Of a DNA stretch of 11,093 nt, positions 1-7,170 are shown piece after piece (within the stretch, counting starts at the first letter, position 1; every line of letters starts with the position of its first letter). Position numbers and translations under genes: made by a program. A model generated the notes under the pieces. It was not told the origin of the DNA and searched no databases. It saw only the letters and a list, made by a program, of their open reading frames with translations. The DNA lies in NCBI GenBank assembly GCA_025464915.1, contig JAODNF010000322.1, positions 1 through 11,093 on the forward strand. Reading direction: 5' to 3'. Source of the stretch: Frankiales bacterium. GTDB lineage: Bacteria; Actinomycetota; Actinomycetes; Mycobacteriales; SCTD01.

Positions 1-1332
1 GACGGCTCGGGTCCCGTCGCGACGCGCTCCACGAGCTCGAGCGGCCTGCCTCCGGTGGGGGGACTGCCGGTGAAGGGCCGCGGCTGGGACGCGAAGCACG
101 TCTACATCGGCATCCCGACCGCCAACGACTTCGACTCCGTCGCCCGCGCGGCCGGCGCGCAGGGCTCCGGCAGCGGCAGCACCGAGGGCGACGTGAACGC
201 GATCGTCGCCGACATCAACCGCCGGGGCGGGCTGCTCGGTCGCCAGGTCGTACCCGTCTTCCACGACGCCCGGACGACCGACATCGCCTACAACTCGGCG
301 GCGACGGCACAGGCGATGTGCACCTACTTCACCCAGGACCGACCCGTCATCGGCGTCATCAACGGAGTGCCCCAGTTCGACGCCCTCCCGAACTTCCACG
401 CGTGCCTGGAGAAGTCTGGTGTCTCCCTGCTGACCTTCTCCAACACCGACTTCAGCGACGCCGACTACAGGCGGCTCGGGCCGCACCTGTGGACCGTCGG
501 CTCCCTGAGCACGGACGTCCTGGTCCCCGGGTTCGTCTCGGCTCTCGAGCGGCAGGGCTTCTTCACCGGGTGGGACTCCCTGAACGGCAGGGCCGGCGCG
601 GCAGCGGTGCGGGTCGGCATCATGCTCCCCGACTCGGCACAGGGTCACCACGTCGGGACCCTCATGACGGCAGCCCTCAAGCGCATCGGGCTGCCGGTCG
701 CGTCGTCCTTCTACTACAACGCCAGCGGTCTCGGCAGCGACAGCCAGTCGGAGGTGCTGCAGTTCTCGGCTGCGAAGGTCACGCACGTGCTGGACCTGCC
801 CCCGGTGGCGGCGGAGATCTGGTTCTTCCAGGGCGCCGCCGAGCAGCAGCACTACCGACCCCGCTACGGCTTCACGTCGTTCGACCTGCCGCTGTCGATC
901 GAGGGCAACCCGGGCCTCGCCCCGGCCGCCCAGCAGGTCGGCAGCATGGGGATCGGTTGGCAGCCCTACAACGACGCCAACGCCGCCCACGACCCCGGCG
1001 CGACGCCCGGCCGCAAGCGCTGCCTGGACGCGCTGGCCAAGGGCGGCCAGAGGTTCGGCGGCGGCGACCGGCGCGCGGCCCTGATCGCCTCGCAGTTCTG
1101 CGACGCCATCTACCTGCTGGTCGAGGCGTCCGCCGCCGGCAGGGGCTTCTCCTCCGACGCGGTCCTGTCCGGGATGCCGATCGCCGGGCCGCACCTGCTC
1201 ACAGCCGGGACGTTCCGCAGCGACCTCACCAGCAGCAACCACGGCGTCCCCGCGTTCTACCGCGACCAGCACTACGACGGCGGGTGCAGCTGCTTCGTCT
1301 ACACCGGCGGAGATCACGCGTTCGGCTCCTGA
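1..1332 (+). CDS. ABC-type substrate-binding protein, 5'-partial
   Basis: This looks like an extracellular substrate-binding protein of the branched-chain amino acid type (Peripla_BP_6 / Leu-Ile-Val-binding fold), which captures a small solute outside the cell for an ABC importer. The frame is open from base 1 with no stop. The first ~35 residues are a Ser/Gly/Pro/Thr-rich stretch like the linker after a lipoprotein anchor, so the gene almost certainly starts upstream; a GTG at 55 is the first in-window start but is probably internal. The mature domain begins with Y-I-G-I-P-T and continues with the family-like stretch D-I-N-R-R-G-G-L-L-G-R followed by a V-x-P-V-F-x-D strand. A Cys pair around the first Rossmann lobe (in A-M-C-T and H-A-C-L-E) could form a disulfide. 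No permease or ATPase is visible downstream; the next gene starts 8 bases later. The ligand cannot be predicted. Confidence 0.85.
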   Translation, partial: DGSGPVATRSTSSSGLPPVGGLPVKGRGWDAKHVYIGIPTANDFDSVARAAGAQGSGSGSTEGDVNAIVADINRRGGLLGRQVVPVFHDARTTDIAYNSAATAQAMCTYFTQDRPVIGVINGVPQFDALPNFHACLEKSGVSLLTFSNTDFSDADYRRLGPHLWTVGSLSTDVLVPGFVSALERQGFFTGWDSLNGRAGAAAVRVGIMLPDSAQGHHVGTLMTAALKRIGLPVASSFYYNASGLGSDSQSEVLQFSAAKVTHVLDLPPVAAEIWFFQGAAEQQHYRPRYGFTSFDLPLSIEGNPGLAPAAQQVGSMGIGWQPYNDANAAHDPGATPGRKRCLDALAKGGQRFGGGDRRAALIASQFCDAIYLLVEASAAGRGFSSDAVLSGMPIAGPHLLTAGTFRSDLTSSNHGVPAFYRDQHYDGGCSCFVYTGGDHAFGS

Positions 1333-1340
1333 CCGGCACA

Positions 1341-1715
1341 ATGCTGCCCATGGAACGAGTCCTGGGCATCGGTGGTCACTTCCTGCGGGCGAAGGACCCG
1401 GCGGCCCTGAGCAGCTGGTACCGCGACGCCCTCGGCCTCGACGCGGACGAGTACGGCCAGTGGGAGCAGGCACCGGGGCCGACCGTGTTCGCCGCCTTCC
1501 CCAGCGACACCGACTACTTCGGGTCGCCGGGTCAGCAGGTGATGCTCAACTTCCGGGTCCGCGACCTCGACGCCATGCTCGTGCAGCTGCGCGCCCAGGG
1601 GGCCCAGGTCACCGACGACCCGCAGGAGATGGACGGCGTCGGCCGCTTCGGCTGGGTCACCGACCCCGAGGGGAACCGCGTCGAGCTCTGGCAGCCCGCG
1701 CAGGACCCGTCGTGA
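1341..1715 (+). CDS. VOC family (glyoxalase/bleomycin-resistance fold) protein
   Basis: A single-module vicinal-oxygen-chelate protein of 124 residues. It opens with the family-typical V-L-G-I-G-G-H-F-L-R-A-K-D-P strand, followed by W-Y-R-D-A-L-G-L, and ends with the signature V-T-D-P-E-G-N-R-V-E-L-W-Q-P. H13 and E115 sit where VOC enzymes place metal ligands. Such proteins dimerise to bind a divalent metal and catalyse isomerisation, dioxygenation or thiol transfer, or simply bind ligands; the reaction here is unknown. Two starts are possible: ATG 1341, used here, and ATG 1350, which would match the usual short N-terminus of relatives (M-E-R-V-L-G). Neither has a convincing ribosome site, so the gene is probably read by coupling to the upstream gene. 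Its TGA overlaps the GTG of the FGE gene by 4 bases (GTGA), implying translational coupling. Confidence 0.88.
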   Translation: MLPMERVLGIGGHFLRAKDPAALSSWYRDALGLDADEYGQWEQAPGPTVFAAFPSDTDYFGSPGQQVMLNFRVRDLDAMLVQLRAQGAQVTDDPQEMDGVGRFGWVTDPEGNRVELWQPAQDPS

Positions 1716-2611
1716 GCCCTTCCGCGGGCGACGGCGCGAGGACGGGCTGCTGCGCGCCGTCGCGACCGGCCACCGAACCGGCGCCGGGCCCGACCCGGGG
1801 CGGCGGCGCGGAGGGCCTGGTGAGCATCCCCGAGGGCTCGTTCGACATGGGCTACGAGGGCCCGCTCGCCAACCCCGGCGAGGGCGAGGGGCCGGTACGG
1901 CGACAGCACCTGTCGTCGTACCGGATCGGGGAGGCGACGGTGACCAACCGGCAGTACGCGGCGTTCGTCGAAGCGACCGGCCACGTCACGCAGACCGAGC
2001 GGGACGACTGGTCTTTCGTGTTCGACGCCCTGGTCAGCGACCCGTCCGCCGTCAGAGGCCGGGTCGTCGGCGCCGAGTGGTGGTGCGCGGTGGCCGGTGC
2101 GTCATGGCGGCAGCCGTACGGCCCCGGGTCATCGGTCCAGCAGCTCACCGACCACCCGGTCGTGCACGTCACGGCACACGACGCGGAGGCCTACTGCGCC
2201 TGGACCGGGACGCGGCTCCCGACCGAGACGGAGTGGGAGCGTGCCGCCCGCGGCGGGATCGAGGGCGCGGTCTACCCCTGGGGAGACGAGCTGCTCCCCG
2301 GCGGCACCCCGCGCTGCAACATCTGGCAGGGCGACTTCCCCCGGACGCACACCGGTGAGGGCGGGCAGCTCGGGACTGCTCCGGTGCGGTCCTACCCCCC
2401 GAACGGCTTCGGCCTCTACCAGGCTGTCGGCAACGTGTGGGAGTGGACGTCGACGCCGAACGACATCAAGCGGGTCCGTCGTGGCGGGTCCTACCTGTGC
2501 CACGACAGCTACTGCAACCGCTACCGGGTCGCCGCCCGCGACAGCAGCCTGCCGGGCGACGCCACCGGCAACATCGGCTTCCGCGTCGCGGTCAGCGGCG
2601 CCAAGGAGTAA
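1712..2611 (+). CDS. Formylglycine-generating enzyme (FGE/SUMF1 family)
   Basis: A 299-residue FGE-sulfatase-domain protein. Canonical FGE is a Cu(I)-dependent oxidase that converts the cysteine of CxPxR motifs in type I sulfatases to formylglycine. The hallmarks are present: I-P-E-G-S-F-D-M-G near the start, E-W-W-C-A-V-x-G-A-S-W-R-x-P-x-G-P, D-H-P-V-V-H-V, A-Y-C-A-W, R-L-P-T-E-x-E-W-E-x-A-A-R-G-G, G-N-V-W-E-W and R-G-G-S-Y-L-C-H-D-S-Y-C-N-R-Y-R. C263 and C268 in the last motif match the two copper-binding active-site cysteines of true FGE, separating it from EgtB-like or structural relatives. GTG 1712 is chosen because it overlaps the upstream stop and retains an N-terminal C13-C14-A-P-S-R. 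An internal GTG at 1820, preceded by GGAGGG, would give a shorter form starting at the conserved domain. No sulfatase is encoded in the window. Confidence 0.92.
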   Translation: MSPSAGDGARTGCCAPSRPATEPAPGPTRGGGAEGLVSIPEGSFDMGYEGPLANPGEGEGPVRRQHLSSYRIGEATVTNRQYAAFVEATGHVTQTERDDWSFVFDALVSDPSAVRGRVVGAEWWCAVAGASWRQPYGPGSSVQQLTDHPVVHVTAHDAEAYCAWTGTRLPTETEWERAARGGIEGAVYPWGDELLPGGTPRCNIWQGDFPRTHTGEGGQLGTAPVRSYPPNGFGLYQAVGNVWEWTSTPNDIKRVRRGGSYLCHDSYCNRYRVAARDSSLPGDATGNIGFRVAVSGAKE

Positions 2612-2736
2612 CCGGAGGGCGAGCAATCGCCGCTCGGCGGCCTGCGCATGTGGCGTCTTCGCCAGGGTCCGATGGCCCGCTGTGGCGCTGGACGACCCCT
2701 CGGGTTACAGCAGCGTCACGTGGGCACAAGCGCGCC
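2612..2736. other. Intergenic gap between FGE gene and redox operon
   Basis: A 125-base gap separates the FGE stop from the next plus-strand gene. Just after the stop lies a short hairpin: GGCGA at 2618-2622 pairs with TCGCC at 2627-2631 around a GCAA (GNRA-type) tetraloop. The five-base stem has no U-run, so it is at best a weak terminator or mRNA 3'-end structure. The downstream half presumably holds the promoter of the iron-enzyme operon, but I see no convincing -35/-10 pair and no clear Shine-Dalgarno before ATG 2737. Confidence 0.3.
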
Positions 2737-3675
2737 ATGACCCGCCTGTCCGATGACCTCCGCGAAGCCCTCGACCACGGCCGACCCGACCTGCTGACTG
2801 TCACCGACCCGGACGACGCCCGCGACCGCGCCCTCACCCTTCAGCAGCTGTACGACCTGCAGCTGGCGCCCCTGGACCGGCTCGGCCACCGGGTGGTGCT
2901 GGCAGGTGACCCGACGCTGGCCGCGCTCAAGCAGCGGCTCGAGGTCGCCTGGATCCACGAGCTGGACACGGCGGTCGCACCGCAGGTCGTGGACGCCCCG
3001 GACCCCGACACCGCGCACGAGGCGCTCCTGGACATCGCGATCACCGACCGGCTGCCGGCCGTCTACACCTGGCTGGCAAGGTCAGCCACGTGGGAGGACC
3101 TGGTGCGGTTCCTGGCCGTCGAGGGCGGGCCGGACGCCGGGTTCGACGACCTGGTGGCGCTCTGCCAGGTCGGGCTCAGCGGATCGGCGAAGCTCGAGCT
3201 CGCCCGCAACTACTGGGACGAGATGGGCAACGGCGAGCCGTCCCGAGTCCACACCGTGCTCCACGACGACCTGGTCGCCGCCTCGGGCATCTGCCGGGTG
3301 CCGGAGGACGAGATGCCTACGGAGGCTCTCGAGCGCGCCGCCCTCAACGGCCTGCTGGCCACCAACCGCTACCTGCAGCCGGAGCTCGTCGGGGCACTCG
3401 GCATGACCGAGCTCCAGGCCGGCCCCCGCTGCCGCCGCGTCGTGCAGGCCCTGGAGCGGCTCGGTGCTCCCGAGGACTGCTTCCCCTTCTACCGCGAGCA
3501 CGCAGAGGTCGACCCGCGGCACGGGCACGACTGGGTGGAGAACGCCGTCAAGCCCCTCGTCGCCACCCATCCGGAGTGGGGACGGCGCATCGTGCGCGGC
3601 GCTGCCTGGCGGGCCGAGACCAACCGCCGCTTCTTCGAGATCGCCGCACCGACCTCGCTCGCGCTCGCCGGATGA
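2737..3675 (+). CDS. Iron-containing redox enzyme, heme-oxygenase-like fold
   Basis: A 312-residue, mostly alpha-helical protein resembling the Haem_oxygenas_2 / heme-oxygenase-like diiron oxidase (HDO) group. Known members use non-heme iron for N-oxygenation, oxidative decarboxylation or C-C bond fragmentation. The supporting motifs are N-Y-W-D-E-M-G-N-G followed by R-V-H-T-V-L-H (D161, E162, H172, H176) and, near the C-terminus, F-Y-R-E-H-A-E-V-D-P-R-H-G-H-D-W (E254, H255, D259, H262, H264). This D/E-H...E-H-x3-D-x2-H pattern is where the family places its ligands; exact assignment needs an alignment. The first ~90 residues are less recognisable. ATG 2737 is chosen because the upstream frame is only an FGE shadow. 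The TGA overlaps the next ATG (ATGA), so the two proteins are probably made together. The substrate is unknown. Confidence 0.78.
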   Translation: MTRLSDDLREALDHGRPDLLTVTDPDDARDRALTLQQLYDLQLAPLDRLGHRVVLAGDPTLAALKQRLEVAWIHELDTAVAPQVVDAPDPDTAHEALLDIAITDRLPAVYTWLARSATWEDLVRFLAVEGGPDAGFDDLVALCQVGLSGSAKLELARNYWDEMGNGEPSRVHTVLHDDLVAASGICRVPEDEMPTEALERAALNGLLATNRYLQPELVGALGMTELQAGPRCRRVVQALERLGAPEDCFPFYREHAEVDPRHGHDWVENAVKPLVATHPEWGRRIVRGAAWRAETNRRFFEIAAPTSLALAG

Positions 3676-4523
3676 GCCTCGCGCCCGACCTGTCCTCGCC
3701 CCGCCTCGTCGCTGCCGTCCAGCGGCTCACCGCTGCGGGCATCGCCACGGCGCGGTCCGACGCGGCCGCGCTCGAGGCGCACAGCGCCCGGTCCGGCGGC
3801 CTCGACTTCGAGCAGCTCGTCGAGCTGCGCGCCCGTCGCGTCCCGCTCTCCCACCTCGTCGGCGAGACGACGTTCCGCGGTCTGGCACTGAGCACCGGCC
3901 CGGGGGTCTTCACTCCGCAGCCGGAGACGTCCAGCCTGGTCCAGTGGGTCGTCGACGCCGTCGGTGCCGTCCCGCACCAGCTGGTCGTCGACCTCTGCAC
4001 CGGCGCCGGCACCGTGGCCCTGTCGCTGGCGCACGAGCTGGACCGTCCGACGGTCCATGCGGTCGAGCGCGACGAGGAGGCTGTGCGGTGGACCCGGATC
4101 AACGCCGAGCGAAGGGCTCGTGCGGGTGACGCACCCACCCAGGTGCACCTCGCCGACGCGGCGACCTGCCTGCCGTCGCTGGACGGGCTCGTCGACGTCG
4201 TCGTCAGCAACCCGCCGTATGTCGCGACCCACGAGACCGCGATCCCCGACCCTGAGGTCCTGGAGCACGACCCGGCCATCGCGCTGTGGGCGGGAGACGA
4301 CGGACTGGATGTGATCCGCATGGTCGAGCGCTCCGCGGCGCGCCTGCTGAAGCCCGGTGGAGTGGTCGCGGTCGAGCACTCCGACCGGCAGGGGCTGAGC
4401 GCTCCGAAGCTCTTCGAGAACGCGCACTGGAAGCAGGTGCGCGACCACCTCGACCACGACGGGCTGCCCCGGTTCGTCACGGCAGTCCGCACGGAAGGCG
4501 TCGTGGCACACCCGAAGGGGTAG
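3672..4523 (+). CDS. PrmC/HemK-type N5-glutamine methyltransferase paralogue
   Basis: A 283-residue class I SAM-dependent methyltransferase with the complete PrmC architecture. It has an N-terminal helical domain (about residues 1-60), the linker V-P-L-S-H-L-V-G-E-T-T-F-R-G, then the Rossmann domain with SAM motif D107-L-C-T-G-A-G113 and the catalytic N-P-P-Y at 180-183, which in this family positions a glutamine side-chain amide. PrmC methylates the GGQ glutamine of peptide-chain release factors. Here no release-factor gene is adjacent, and the usual P-R-P-E-T segment reads P-Q-P-E-T (Q83). Both suggest, without proving, a specialised paralogue acting on another glutamine or asparagine, or on a small molecule. 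ATG 3672 overlaps the previous stop by 4 bases, and a 9-base gap follows to the SRPBCC gene. The alternative is that it is the genome's true prmC in an unusual position. Confidence 0.82.
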   Translation: MSLAPDLSSPRLVAAVQRLTAAGIATARSDAAALEAHSARSGGLDFEQLVELRARRVPLSHLVGETTFRGLALSTGPGVFTPQPETSSLVQWVVDAVGAVPHQLVVDLCTGAGTVALSLAHELDRPTVHAVERDEEAVRWTRINAERRARAGDAPTQVHLADAATCLPSLDGLVDVVVSNPPYVATHETAIPDPEVLEHDPAIALWAGDDGLDVIRMVERSAARLLKPGGVVAVEHSDRQGLSAPKLFENAHWKQVRDHLDHDGLPRFVTAVRTEGVVAHPKG

Positions 4524-4532
4524 GCGCCGGTC

Positions 4533-4967
4533 ATGCCCTCCTTCGAGACGACGATCCCCTCCGGCTGGGACCAGGCCCGCACCTTCGACTACCTCGCCGA
4601 CTTCAGGTCCGTGGCCGAGTGGGACCCCTCGATGACGTCGGCGACCCTCGTCGCCGGCACAGCGGGTGAGGTCGGTGCCCGATACGAGCTGGTGATGTCC
4701 ACGCTGGGCCGGGAGAGCACGCTCGTCTACGAGGCGGTCGCCGTCGAGCGACCGCACCGCGTCCAGCTCCGCTGCGAGACCGACAGCCTGGTCTCGGTCG
4801 ACACCATCACCGTGGCAGCCGGCCAGGACGGCGTGCAGGTCACCTACGACGCGCAGCTCGAGCTGAAGGGGCTGAAGGCCACGGCGGAGCCCGCGCTCCA
4901 GGTGGGTCTGGTGCTCGCCGGCGAGCGCGCCAAGAAGACGCTCGCGAGCACACTCGCCCAACCCTGA
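4533..4967 (+). CDS. SRPBCC (START/Bet v 1-like) family protein
   Basis: A 144-residue protein with the polyketide-cyclase/dehydrase-like SRPBCC pattern. It has an N-terminal strand, then W-D-Q-A-R-T-F-D-Y-L-A-D-F and V-A-E-W-D-P-S-M, alternating strands (Y-E-L-V-M-S-T-L; T-L-V-Y-E-A-V; R-V-Q-L-R-C), and a long C-terminal helix ending with A-K-K-T-L. This fold forms a deep hydrophobic cavity; members act as cyclases, aromatases or lipid/ligand carriers, and many have no known activity. No catalytic residues can be assigned. The gene starts 9 bases after the methyltransferase stop and ends 15 bases before the LLM gene, so it is part of that operon. A ligand-binding role for the operon's substrate is inference only. 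Confidence 0.85.
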   Translation: MPSFETTIPSGWDQARTFDYLADFRSVAEWDPSMTSATLVAGTAGEVGARYELVMSTLGRESTLVYEAVAVERPHRVQLRCETDSLVSVDTITVAAGQDGVQVTYDAQLELKGLKATAEPALQVGLVLAGERAKKTLASTLAQP

Positions 4968-4970
4968 CCC

Positions 4971-4976
4971 GGGAGG
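4971..4976 (+). promoter_or_regulatory. Ribosome binding site of LLM oxidoreductase 1
   Basis: GGGAGG lies 6 bases upstream of ATG 4983 in the 15-base gap after the SRPBCC stop. It is one of the clearest Shine-Dalgarno sites in the window and fixes the start of the LLM gene. Confidence 0.7.
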
Positions 4977-4982
4977 TCCGTC

Positions 4983-5933
4983 ATGCAGATCGGCTACACC
5001 CTCATGGGCGAGCAGCGCGGCCCGCGCCAGCTCGTCACCGACGCCGTCGCCGCTGAACGCGCAGGCTTCGACTTCATGGTGGCCAGCGACCACTACAGCC
5101 CGTGGCTCGAAGTGCAGGGGCACGCCCCGTACACCTGGTCGGTGCTGGGGGCCGTCGCGCAGGCCACGGAGCGGATCCCGTTCATGACGTACGTGACCTG
5201 CCCGATCGTGCGCTACCACCCGGCGGTCGTGGCGCAGAAGGCAGCCACCGTCCAGCTGCTGTCGGAGGGCCGCTTCTCCCTCGGCCTGGGGGCGGGCGAG
5301 AACCTCAACGAGCACGTCGTCGGTCAGGGCTGGCCGCCCGTCGACGTGCGGCACGCGATGCTCACCGAAGCGGTCGATATCATCCGGTCGCTCTGGGAGG
5401 GCGGCTTCACGAACTTCCGCGGGCAGCACTTCCAGGTGGAGAGCGCCAAGCTCTACGACCTCCCCGACACATTGCCGCCCATCGGGGTCGCGGCGTCGGG
5501 CAGCCAGTCCACCCGGCTCGCCGCCGAGCGCGGCGACTACCTCATCGCCACGGAGCCGCGCAAGGAGATCGTCGACGCCTACCGCAGCGCCGGCGGCACC
5601 GGTGAGGTCGTGGGCCAGTTCCCGGTGTGCTTCGGCGAGGAGGCCAAGTCCTTGCAGGTACTGCACGAGCAGTTCCGCTGGATGGGCCTGGGATGGAAGG
5701 TCAACAGCGAGCTGCCTGGGACCTCGGCCTTCGACAGCGCCTCTCAGTTCGTCCGCGAGGAGGACATGTCGCAGACCGCTGCGTGGGGACGCGACGTCGG
5801 TCCCTACCTGGAGAAGGTGCAGGCCTTCGCCGACGCCGGCTTCACTCAGGTCGCGCTGGTCCAGGTCGGACCCGAGCAGCAGGAGTTCTGCGACTGGTAC
5901 GCGTCCGACCTCAAAGGCGCCCTCGGGGGCTAG
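4983..5933 (+). CDS. LLM-class F420-dependent oxidoreductase (TIGR03557-like)
   Basis: A 316-residue luciferase-like TIM-barrel protein related to F420-dependent glucose-6-phosphate dehydrogenase (FGD). The conserved blocks are S-D-H-Y-S-P-W (residues 35-41), W-S-V-L-G-A, V-T-C-P, Y-H-P-A-V-V-A-Q and G-L-G-A-G-E-N-L-N-E-H-V-V-G-x-G-W-P-P. H37, W41 and E106 align with His40, Trp44 and Glu109 of mycobacterial FGD, the residues around the F420/hydride-transfer site, so F420 use is likely. Sugar-phosphate specificity is not supported by anything I can see. Members of this subfamily are abundant in actinobacteria and mostly uncharacterised. It is the last gene of the operon that starts at 2737 and it meets the HAD gene tail to tail. 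A clearly homologous copy starts at 7245. Confidence 0.88.
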   Translation: MQIGYTLMGEQRGPRQLVTDAVAAERAGFDFMVASDHYSPWLEVQGHAPYTWSVLGAVAQATERIPFMTYVTCPIVRYHPAVVAQKAATVQLLSEGRFSLGLGAGENLNEHVVGQGWPPVDVRHAMLTEAVDIIRSLWEGGFTNFRGQHFQVESAKLYDLPDTLPPIGVAASGSQSTRLAAERGDYLIATEPRKEIVDAYRSAGGTGEVVGQFPVCFGEEAKSLQVLHEQFRWMGLGWKVNSELPGTSAFDSASQFVREEDMSQTAAWGRDVGPYLEKVQAFADAGFTQVALVQVGPEQQEFCDWYASDLKGALGG

Positions 5934-5957
5934 CTCGACCGCGCGAGATCTGCGTCG
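5934..5957. terminator. Possible terminator between convergent genes
   Basis: This 24-base gap separates the plus-strand LLM stop from the minus-strand HAD stop. CTCG at 5934-5937 can pair with CGAG at 5944-5947 around a 6-base loop. The 4-bp stem is weak and lacks a U-run, so the call rests mainly on its position between converging transcripts. Confidence 0.2.
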
Positions 5958-6629
5958 TCACAGCCCCAGGTGCGCGTGCAGCTCCGCCGGGCCCGAGTAG
6001 ACCTCGATCGCGCCGGCGGCCCGCAGGTCCGCTGCGGCGATGCCGCCGCAGGTCACCCCGACGAAGCGCACGCCGGCCTTGGCAGCCGCCTCGCCGTCCC
6101 ACACCGCGTCGCCGACGAACAGAGCTCGTCCGGGGTCGCTCGAGGCCACGCGCAGTGCCTGCTCCACGATGTCCGGCGCCGGCTTGCCGCGGTCGGCGTC
6201 GTCGCTGGACGTGGCGCCGTCGAGGAACTCGTCGATGTCCAAGGCCCCACGCAGCGCCGTGAGCTCCTTCTCCTGGGCGGAGGAGGCCAGCACGACCCGC
6301 CGCCCGCTCTGGTGCAGGCCGCGGACCAGCAGCTGCGCACCGGGAAGCGGTCGCAGCCGTGGCCACATCGGCTCGTAGAGCTCGCCGTGCCGACCGACGA
6401 TCTCGTCGACCAGGTGCGTCGACGGTTGCGTCCCCTCCAGAGCAGTGCGGACGAGCCGCTCCGCGTCCATGCCGATGAGGGAGTGCAGGTCAGCGGTCGG
6501 TCTCGGGTGGGACAGCTCAGCGAACGCCTCGGACCACACGCAGGCGTGCAGGTAGGTCGTGTCGACGAGGGTCCCGTCCACGTCGAGCAGGACGGCGTCG
6601 ACGTCGCCCAGGTCGAGGCTGCGGGGCAC
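5958..6629 (-). CDS. HAD family hydrolase (phosphatase, phosphoglycolate/beta-PGM-like)
   Basis: A 223-residue HAD-superfamily protein. Motif I is L-L-D-V-D-G-T-L-V-D-T (nucleophile D16, acid/base D18), motif II L-A-S-S-A-Q (S116/S117), motif III K149 in R-G-K-P-A-P-D, and motif IV V-G-D-A-V-W-D (D174, D178). The cap is a helical insertion between motifs I and II (subclass C1), so it resembles phosphoglycolate phosphatases and beta-phosphoglucomutases. Motif I favours phosphate-monoester hydrolysis; the substrate is unknown. The start is GTG 6629, four bases after the hemerythrin stop, with the ribosome site inside the end of that gene (A-A-G-G then A-G-C-G-G-G), so the two genes form an operon. 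Members of this family often dephosphorylate metabolic side products. Confidence 0.9.
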   Translation of the reverse strand: MPRSLDLGDVDAVLLDVDGTLVDTTYLHACVWSEAFAELSHPRPTADLHSLIGMDAERLVRTALEGTQPSTHLVDEIVGRHGELYEPMWPRLRPLPGAQLLVRGLHQSGRRVVLASSAQEKELTALRGALDIDEFLDGATSSDDADRGKPAPDIVEQALRVASSDPGRALFVGDAVWDGEAAAKAGVRFVGVTCGGIAAADLRAAGAIEVYSGPAELHAHLGL

Positions 6630-6633
6630 CCCG

Positions 6634-7170
6634 CTAGCCCTTGACCTTGTCGCCGACGAGCTCGATGACCTTGGCGACCGGGCCGGCGACGCGGTTGCCC
6701 GGCGGAGTGTCGGGGGAACGGGGGTGCGGCTTGGTGGGTGCCTTGCTCTTCGCCTTCTCCAGCGCCGCGCCGAGCTCCTGGAGCGGCTTGCGGGACAGGC
6801 CCTCGCGCACCTGCGGGAACATCTCGGTCTCCTCCTCCTCGACGTGATGGCGCACCATCTCGATGAGGACCGTGACCTTGGGGTGGAAGCGCTCGTCCTC
6901 GGGAGGCAGGTCGAGCAGCTCGTCCAGGGTCCACTTGAGGACGTGGTGCTCCTCGATGCCCTCGAGGACGTCGCCGTCGAGGTCGGGCAGCGCCTTGCGG
7001 ACCGCCGGGTAGAAGAGCTGCTCCTCGATGGCGGCGTGCACCGACAGCTCCTTGATGATGCTGTCGACGATGCGGCGCCGCTCCTTGGGGGCGGTCGTCT
7101 TCTCGTACTTCTTGAAGAGCTGCTCGACGGTCTTGTGGTCCTGCTTCAGCAGGACGAGGGCATCGGTCAT
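6634..7170 (-). CDS. Hemerythrin HHE domain-containing protein
   Basis: A 178-residue protein with a four-helix hemerythrin-like domain in residues 1-125. Candidate diiron ligands are H12 (K-Q-D-H), H45 and E49 (S-V-H-A-A-I-E-E), H75/H76 (E-E-H-H-V-L-K), and H109 with E113 (R-H-H-V-E-E-E-E). Hemerythrin-type sites bind O2 or react with NO or peroxide, and many bacterial members are implicated in oxidative or nitrosative stress. No partner is obvious. The last ~45 residues are a Lys/Pro-rich tail (K-A-K-S-K-A-P-T-K-P-H-P-R) outside the fold, perhaps a flexible nucleic-acid or protein contact. It is the first gene of a two-gene minus-strand operon with the HAD phosphatase and is divergent from the LLM gene at 7245, across a 74-base gap. 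ATG 7170 follows a G-rich stretch. Confidence 0.9.
   Translation of the reverse strand: MTDALVLLKQDHKTVEQLFKKYEKTTAPKERRRIVDSIIKELSVHAAIEEQLFYPAVRKALPDLDGDVLEGIEEHHVLKWTLDELLDLPPEDERFHPKVTVLIEMVRHHVEEEETEMFPQVREGLSRKPLQELGAALEKAKSKAPTKPHPRSPDTPPGNRVAGPVAKVIELVGDKVKG

Noticed and set aside
318..1340. Long frame-3 extension upstream of the VOC protein
   Set aside because: It is an Arg/Pro-rich shadow of the substrate-binding protein; only the region from 1341 resembles a protein family.
2618..2631. Rho-independent terminator after the FGE gene
   Set aside because: The hairpin has only five base pairs and no U-tract, so it is recorded as a gap feature rather than called as a terminator.
3489..5666. 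A 725-codon minus-strand open frame antisense to the iron enzyme, methyltransferase, SRPBCC and LLM genes
   Set aside because: It is a high-GC shadow: its product has no recognisable domain and compositional drift, while the four plus-strand frames encode clear protein families with tight spacing.
5970..6644. Plus-strand frame of 224 codons over the HAD gene
   Set aside because: It is antisense to a HAD protein with all four catalytic motifs and has no recognisable features.
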